In this document: positions 39,287 to 43,399 of the stretch, one piece after another
How positions within the stretch are numbered: position 1 is the first letter of the stretch
How the letters are laid out: each line of letters opens with the position of its first letter
Assembly (NCBI GenBank): GCA_022703335.1
Contig: JAKLDV010000007.1
Span: forward strand, 1 to 43,399
Length of the DNA: 43,399 nucleotides
DNA from: Elusimicrobiota bacterium
GTDB taxonomy: Bacteria; Elusimicrobiota; Elusimicrobia; FEN-1173
Direction of reading: 5' to 3'
Program-made: the position numbers and the translations under genes
Notes under the pieces: model-generated
Told to the model about the DNA's origin: nothing
Database searches by the model: none
The model's input: only the letters and a program-made list of their open reading frames with translations

Positions 39287-41202
39287 TTCCGACGAAAGAT
39301 CCCCGCCCCTCCGTGAAACCGGTCGCCCTGGTTTGCATGCCCTGGCAGTTGCCGGGGTACCAGAACGTGGGATTGTCCAGTCTGAAAAGCGTTTTGGCCG
39401 CGAAGGGCATTCGGACCGACATCTATTACTTCAACTTAGAGTTTGCCGAGAAAATAGGCCTGGCCCTGTACGGAGCCCTGGCGGCCGAGTTGCGCGCGAA
39501 TTGGGTTTTTTCGGTGTCTCTTTTTGGGCCGTGCGGGGACGGGACCTTGGATAATTCCTGGGAAACCGTCAAAGACCATCCGGACATGAGGCGCCTCGTC
39601 CGTCAATTACGCGCCAGTGCGTATCCCGGGAAAAAACTCAAGGAATTGGCCTATCAAACGGTCCCCCGGTTCATGGACGAATGTCATAGGCGGGTGGATT
39701 GGTCCCAATACGGCATCGTCGGATTCTCCTCCGTCTGCAGCCTGATGGCCGCGCTGTCGCTGGCAAGGAAGATCAAGCGGACGCATCCGGCGGTCCCCCT
39801 GATCGTGGGCGGCAACGGTGTTTTTGGGGGGATGGGGCACGCGCTCTTGAAAGGAGCGGATTGGATCGACTATGTGGCCGATGGAGAGGCGGAGGAGTCG
39901 TTTCCCGAACTGGTTGAGAACATTGCCAGCGGCCGTCCCGGCCGGCCGGTGCGGGGCATTTCCAGCCGCGTGGGCGGGAAAATCCATTTGAGCGAACGGG
40001 CGCCCCGGGTGGACATGAAAAAACTTCCCCCGCCGAATTACGACGATTATTTTGAAGCCCTCGAGAAAACCACCCTCTTGAAAAAGCTTCCACGGACGTT
40101 GTGTGTCGAAACGACGCGCGGCTGCTGGTGGGCGGAAAAGCATCCCTGCAAGCATTGTTCCGGCTACACCAACCACGACGCAACGCGGTATATTTCAAAA
40201 AGCCCGGAACAATTCGAAAAGGAACTCCTCCATTTGTCCCGTCGATACCGAATGCGGGACCTGTTCTTGATGGACGATCTGATGGGGCCCGTGCACTTCG
40301 AGCGCATTTTCCCGCGGTTGGAGAAGAGGGGCGAGGGATTCAGGTTCCGCGTGTGGCTCCGCCCCGACATGACCCGCCGGGATTTTGAACGGATGGCCCG
40401 CGCCGGGGTGAGTTCGGTTTATGTGGGGGTGGACGGGCTGGACGGGACCGTCCTGAAAAGGATCAATCGCGGCGTCGGCGTGTCGGAAAACGTCCGCGTT
40501 CTGAAGTGGTGCCGCGAGTTCGGCGTTTCCGTGGGTTGGAACATCCTGTATGGGTTTCCCGACGAACAACGGGAAAGTTATGCGGCGATGCGCGCCGTGC
40601 TGCCGGCCATTTCCCACCTGTCGTCCCCCACCGGCATTTTGCCGTTTCGATTGTACAGGGATTGTCAATACTACCGCTACGCGGACCGGTTCGGGATCGG
40701 CGATGTAAAGCCCGAGGCATACTATGCGTTGCAATATCCGCCGTCGCGGTTCGATCTGTCGAAGCTGGCGTTCGTTTTCAGTTTTCGGAGAAGGGCGGGG
40801 GCGGGAGATTCGGAAAAACGCATCGGGCCGGTCAAACGGTATGTCGTCGGCTGGAGACGGGCTTTTTCGGATAAACAAACCTGGCTGCGCTATGAGACGC
40901 ATCCCCGCGGGATCCGGTTCGACGGCCGCCGGCTGTCGTCCGGCGAGCGGCCCGTCTTGCGCCGCCAGGTCGCGGAGTACGGACTCCTGCACAAAGAGAT
41001 ATATCAATGTTGCGAACACGAACCACGGTCGGCGCAGGAAATCGCCGCGCGGGTGGGGGACGGTCGGCGTCCTCCGGAGGCTTTTCTTGGGGAAGTGGAA
41101 AGCGCTTTGTCGGAAATGCGGACAAAAGGGTTTGTGTTGGAGGAGAACAGGCGATATATGGGTTTGGCGCTGCCCCGGGGGAGCGCCTTCTGCTCCCGTT
41201 GA
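39283..41202 (+). CDS. RiPP maturation radical SAM protein 1-type enzyme (paralogue D)
   Basis: 639 residues from the GTG at 39283, chosen because it overlaps the sulfotransferase stop (GTGA) and because upstream in-frame codons lie inside that gene. N-terminal domain: KPVALVCMPWQLPGYQNVGLSSLKS, YGIVGFSSVCSLMAALSLARK, VPLIVGGNGVFGG, YVADGEAE. The cluster motif is Cys281-x7-Cys289-x2-Cys292 (TRGCWWAEKHPCKHCSG). Later VSSVYVGVDGLDGTVLKRINRG, VSVGWNILYGFPDEQRESY, VKPEAYYALQYPPS and a C-terminal winged-helix-like domain LLHKEIYQCCEHEP...MRTKGFVLEENRRYMGLALPRG. Very close in layout to paralogue C. Coupled with the sulfotransferase, it may act in the same pathway; this is inference. Confidence 0.86.
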   Translation: MIPTKDPRPSVKPVALVCMPWQLPGYQNVGLSSLKSVLAAKGIRTDIYYFNLEFAEKIGLALYGALAAELRANWVFSVSLFGPCGDGTLDNSWETVKDHPDMRRLVRQLRASAYPGKKLKELAYQTVPRFMDECHRRVDWSQYGIVGFSSVCSLMAALSLARKIKRTHPAVPLIVGGNGVFGGMGHALLKGADWIDYVADGEAEESFPELVENIASGRPGRPVRGISSRVGGKIHLSERAPRVDMKKLPPPNYDDYFEALEKTTLLKKLPRTLCVETTRGCWWAEKHPCKHCSGYTNHDATRYISKSPEQFEKELLHLSRRYRMRDLFLMDDLMGPVHFERIFPRLEKRGEGFRFRVWLRPDMTRRDFERMARAGVSSVYVGVDGLDGTVLKRINRGVGVSENVRVLKWCREFGVSVGWNILYGFPDEQRESYAAMRAVLPAISHLSSPTGILPFRLYRDCQYYRYADRFGIGDVKPEAYYALQYPPSRFDLSKLAFVFSFRRRAGAGDSEKRIGPVKRYVVGWRRAFSDKQTWLRYETHPRGIRFDGRRLSSGERPVLRRQVAEYGLLHKEIYQCCEHEPRSAQEIAARVGDGRRPPEAFLGEVESALSEMRTKGFVLEENRRYMGLALPRGSAFCSR

Positions 41203-41291
41203 GCGGCGCCCCGGGTGAAGACGGTTATTCCCCGTCCTTTCCGAATACCGCCCCCCGCTCGCGCTGCTCGTTCGAAAAGTAACGCGGGGGA

Positions 41292-41315
41292 TTGTTCGAG
41301 CGAAGTCGAGAACAA
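41292..41315. repeat. Imperfect inverted repeat of the 'ttcgagcgaagtcgag' type
   Basis: ttgttc and gaacaa bracket a Ser/Arg-like gagcgaagtcga core. This palindromic form is common as a dispersed intergenic repeat in many GC-rich genomes. It lies in the 162-bp region between radical SAM D and the glmS-type gene, which has no convincing gene. Confidence 0.35.
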
Positions 41316-41340
41316 AAACGGTTATTCAGAAGAGGAGATG

Positions 41341-41360
41341 CCGCCCCCCATGGGGGGCGG
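41341..41360. terminator. Perfect 20-bp palindrome between radical SAM D and glmS-type gene
   Basis: ccgcccccca-tggggggcgg is fully self-complementary with no loop, located 4 bp beyond the stop of the minus-strand glmS-type gene. It may act as a convergent-end terminator hairpin, though no T-run follows on either strand. A cruciform-prone site is the alternative. Confidence 0.4.
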
Positions 41361-41364
41361 TGCG

Positions 41365-42438
41365 TCATTCCGCCGTCACGCTTTTGGTGAGGTTGCGCGG
41401 GCGGTCCACCGGGCAGCCCCGCGCCACCGCGCAATAATACGCGAAGAGCTGCAGCGGAACGGCCGCCAGAAGCGGTGAAATCAGTTCGACCGCCGGCGGG
41501 ATGAAGAGGACGTCGTCCGCCAGAGTCCCGATTTTCTTGTCGCCCTCCGTGGCCACCGCGATCACCTTCCCTCCCCGCGTTTTGAGTTCCCGGATGTCCG
41601 AGAGCATCTTGTCGTAGGTCTCGTCCTGAGGCGCCAGAGCCAGGGAGGGGAAATCGGCGTCGATCATGGCGATGGGGCCGTGCTTCATTTCACCGGCGGG
41701 ATAGGCCTCGGCGTGGATGTAGGAGACTTCTTTCAGTTTCAGCGCTCCCTCGAAGGCGAGGGGGTGGTTGTGCTTCCGGCCGACGAAGAGGAAATCGGAA
41801 CTTTTGTGATATTTTTCCGCCAGCGCGCGGATTTTTTCTTTCTGTCCCAGAACGGCGCGCAGCTGGTCCGGCAGGGCCTCCAGCCCGCGGAGGATCCGCG
41901 TCCCTTCCGCCGGCCCCAGCCCGCGTTCGCGCCCCAACGACAGGGCCAGGAGGAGCAGGATCACTCCTTCCGACGTAAAACATTTGGTGGAGGCCACGCC
42001 GACTTCCGGCCCGGCGCGCATGGGGACGGCGGCGTCCACCGCCCGGGCGATGGACGATCTCTCGACGTTCACCAGCCCCAGCGTCAGCGTTCCCGCGCGT
42101 TTCGCCTCCTGAACCGCGGCCAGGGTGTCCGCGGTTTCGCCCGACTGGCTGATGGCCACGGCCGCCGTGTCCGCCGGGAAACGGATCTTTCGGTAGCGGA
42201 ACTCGGACGCCACATCCACGTCCACCGTCAGCGGGGTGAGCGCTTCAAAGAGATAGCGGCCGTACAGGCCGGCGTAGTAGCTGGTGCCGCAGGAGAGCAG
42301 GGTGAGGTGGCCGGTTTTTTTCAGGTGCGCCAGGAGCGGGTTCAATTCCTCCAACCGGGCGGTTCCCTCCGCGGGCCGAAGGCGTCCGCGCATCGCGGCG
42401 GCGACGGTCTCCGGCTGCTCGTGGATCTCCTTGAGCAT
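41365..42438 (-). CDS. GlmS-type isomerase (SIS-SIS) lacking the glutaminase domain
   Basis: 357 residues from the ATG at 42438 (MLKEIHEQPETV), the conserved start of the isomerase half in full-length GlmS. SIS domain 1: LSCGTSYYAGLYGRYLFE, ASEFRYRK, ISQSGETADTLAAVQEAK, NVERSSIARAVDAAVPMRAGPEVGVASTKCFTSE. SIS domain 2: DFLFVGRKHNHPLAFEGALKLKEVSYIHAEAYPAGEMKHGPIAMID. C-terminal tail DRPRNLTKSVTAE as in GlmS, which makes glucosamine-6-P from fructose-6-P. The ~240-residue N-terminal glutaminase is missing, and only 233 bp separate this ATG from bfr, so there is no room for it. Without it the enzyme needs free ammonia or a partner. The upstream in-frame codons (AETIEKQGFPHY) look like the old interdomain linker. 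Confidence 0.85.
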   Translation of the reverse strand: MLKEIHEQPETVAAAMRGRLRPAEGTARLEELNPLLAHLKKTGHLTLLSCGTSYYAGLYGRYLFEALTPLTVDVDVASEFRYRKIRFPADTAAVAISQSGETADTLAAVQEAKRAGTLTLGLVNVERSSIARAVDAAVPMRAGPEVGVASTKCFTSEGVILLLLALSLGRERGLGPAEGTRILRGLEALPDQLRAVLGQKEKIRALAEKYHKSSDFLFVGRKHNHPLAFEGALKLKEVSYIHAEAYPAGEMKHGPIAMIDADFPSLALAPQDETYDKMLSDIRELKTRGGKVIAVATEGDKKIGTLADDVLFIPPAVELISPLLAAVPLQLFAYYCAVARGCPVDRPRNLTKSVTAE

Positions 42439-42557
42439 ATAATGGGGGAATCCCTGTTTCTCTATCGTTTCAGCCCTCGGTTCGTTTTTTCCTTCGGGAT
42501 CGGACTCGGACCCGCGCGGGCGGCTTCGCCTCTTCGGCCGTGCCGCGCCTGGAGGGG

Positions 42558-42586
42558 ATTGTAATAAAATTAGCGCTTCATGGCAC
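42558..42586 (-). promoter_or_regulatory. Possible promoter of the truncated glmS-type gene
   Basis: On the minus strand GTGCCA (42586-42581), 17-bp spacer, TACAAT (42563-42558). It would give a leader of about 110 nt before the ATG at 42438. It indicates that the short form could be expressed as such, rather than being a random fragment. Confidence 0.4.
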
Positions 42587-42671
42587 GGAACGGACCGCGA
42601 TTCCGCGCGCAAAAAGCCGGCGGCATTATTTAGTAGAATAACGGCTCGACAACGGACTCAAGGAGGTCGTT

Positions 42672-43148
42672 ATGAAGGGAAATCCCAAGATCATCGACGT
42701 GCTGAACAAGCTTTTGGCGGAAGAGCTCGGGGCCATCAACCAGTACATGGTGCATTCGGAGATGTACGACAACTGGGGCTACGAGAAACTCCATCACAAG
42801 ATCGAGAAAAACGCCATGGACGAGATGAAACACGCCGAGGCGCTCATGCAGCGGATCCTTTTCCTGGAAGGCATGCCGGCCGTCACCAAGCTCGGCCCGA
42901 TACGCATCGGCAAGGCCATCCCGGAGATGATCACCAACGACATCGGCGGCGAAGCCACCGCCATCAAGTCCTACAACGAGGCCGTCCAGCTTGCGGTGCA
43001 GTTGGAGGACAACGGGTCCCGGGCGCTCTTCGAAAAGATCCTGCAGGACGAGGAAGGCCACATCGATCTGCTGGAATGCCAGCGCGATCAGATCGGCCAG
43101 ATGGGGCTGGAGAACTACCTGCCGGTCCAGACCGAAAAAAAGGAATAA
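42672..43148 (+). CDS. bfr: Bacterioferritin
   Basis: 158 residues, normal Bfr length. All ferroxidase ligands are present at canonical numbering: Glu18, Glu51, His54, Glu94, Glu127 and His130; Tyr25 is also kept. Met52, the haem axial ligand at the subunit interface, lies in DEMKHAE, so it is a haem-binding bacterioferritin rather than a simple ferritin. It forms a 24-subunit shell that oxidises and stores iron in the cytoplasm. Strong Shine-Dalgarno aaggagg, 6 nt upstream of the ATG. Divergent from the glmS-type gene; the MarC-like gene starts 24 bp after its stop. In a window with eight radical SAM genes, iron storage is useful, but linkage is not implied. Confidence 0.96.
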   Translation: MKGNPKIIDVLNKLLAEELGAINQYMVHSEMYDNWGYEKLHHKIEKNAMDEMKHAEALMQRILFLEGMPAVTKLGPIRIGKAIPEMITNDIGGEATAIKSYNEAVQLAVQLEDNGSRALFEKILQDEEGHIDLLECQRDQIGQMGLENYLPVQTEKKE

Positions 43149-43172
43149 CCGGGGTTCCGGGAGGACTTTTCC

Positions 43173-43399
43173 GTGCGGACCTTTTGGCAGTGCTTCGTGC
43201 CGCTCTTCGTGGCGGTGGACGCCATCGGCGTCTTGCCCATCTATCTGGGCCTGACGCAGGGCTTTTCGCGGGAGCAGCACCGACGGGTGATCCTGCAGTC
43301 GATGCTCACCGCCACGGTGGTGGCGCTGGCGTTTCTGGCGGCCGGCCCGGCGGTTCTGCGGTTTTTAAGGATCACCGTGCCGGACTTCATGGTGGCGGG
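43173..43399 (+). CDS. MarC-family integral membrane protein, N-terminal part (cut by window end)
   Basis: 75 codons visible. GTG start at 43173 preceded by gggagg 8 nt upstream. The protein opens MRTFWQCFVPLFVAVDAIGVLPIYLGLTQ, matching the MarC/UPF0056 start 'lF.aiDPiG.lPiFl.lT', although Ala replaces Pro in the usual D-P-I-G. A second TM helix (VVALAFLAAGPAVL) follows and the frame continues past the window end. MarC proteins are six-TM membrane proteins of uncertain transport role. The gene lies 24 bp after bfr and may be cotranscribed. Confidence 0.85.
   Translation, partial: MRTFWQCFVPLFVAVDAIGVLPIYLGLTQGFSREQHRRVILQSMLTATVVALAFLAAGPAVLRFLRITVPDFMVA

Noticed and set aside
27813-41202. 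Canonical lasso peptide cluster
   Set aside because: No asparagine-synthetase-like cyclase, transglutaminase-like protease or stand-alone RRE gene is present; only the leader motif is lasso-like.
41225-41434. Short minus-strand frame ending ...NNPPRYFSNEQRERGAVFGKDGE, considered as a second RiPP precursor
   Set aside because: Lies over a palindrome-rich intergenic repeat and the glmS-type 3' end, lacks Y-x2-P-x-L-x3-G, and reads as a translated repeat.
1-43399. CRISPR array, prompted by the Cas4-type nuclease
   Set aside because: No regularly spaced repeats were seen in any intergenic region and no other cas genes exist in the window.

Overview
The window looks like a chromosomal segment of a GC-rich, Gram-negative bacterium. 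The evidence is an RND tripartite efflux operon with a TolC-type outer-membrane factor, outer-membrane-type lipoproteins, many membrane glycosyltransferases, a bacterioferritin and housekeeping genes (rtcB, serS, rluA-type, glmS-type). There are no phage, transposase, rRNA or tRNA genes that I can recognise. The mix (radical SAM genes, a TctA/YdjM/OB-fold operon best known to me from archaea and deep-branching bacteria, a spore-photoproduct-lyase-like gene in an apparent diderm) suggests an uncultured or candidate-phylum bacterium. I cannot name the phylum safely.

Layout. 0-13 kb: the rtcB 3' end, a secreted hypothetical, serS, a degenerate GIY-YIG-like gene, and a tightly overlapping minus-strand operon (GT39-like mannosyltransferase, RluA-type pseudouridine synthase, nucleosidase-like protein, ParB-like protein, SPL-like radical SAM). 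Then come a secreted double-SnoaL protein, a TMTC-like TPR membrane protein, a GT2, a BamE-like lipoprotein and a membrane-anchored Cas4/AddB-type PD-(D/E)XK nuclease. 13.2-19.3 kb: a TetR-controlled RND efflux operon with a clear sigma-70 promoter and an overlapping palindromic operator. 19.4-24.5 kb: a SPASM-like radical SAM gene, then a compact three-gene operon (zinc-ribbon/TM/OB-fold protein, TctA-like permease, YdjM-like membrane hydrolase). 24.5-27.6 kb: a radical SAM gene with its own promoter, an OmpR-type regulator, and a small element with 16-bp inverted repeats before an RsbRD_N-like protein.

27.8-41.2 kb is the most unusual part. Four full-length paralogues of the 'RiPP maturation radical SAM protein 1' type (Cys-x7-Cys-x2-Cys, C-terminal winged-helix-like domain) sit with two glycosyltransferases, a ChbG/YdjC-type deacetylase, a COG2108-type radical SAM enzyme and a PAPS sulfotransferase. 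Between the two glycosyltransferases is an unannotated 41-codon gene (34674-34799, minus). Its product carries the Y-x2-P-x-L-x3-G leader signature known from lasso-type RiPP precursors. A promoter (TTGTCA, 17 bp, CATAAT) precedes it, and GT2 and two radical SAM genes follow on the same strand. I read this as a candidate RiPP cluster whose product may be radical-modified, glycosylated and possibly sulfated. No lasso cyclase, protease or exporter is visible in the window.

41.2-43.4 kb: a palindrome-rich intergenic stretch, a GlmS-type isomerase lacking the glutaminase domain, bacterioferritin, and the start of a MarC-family membrane protein.
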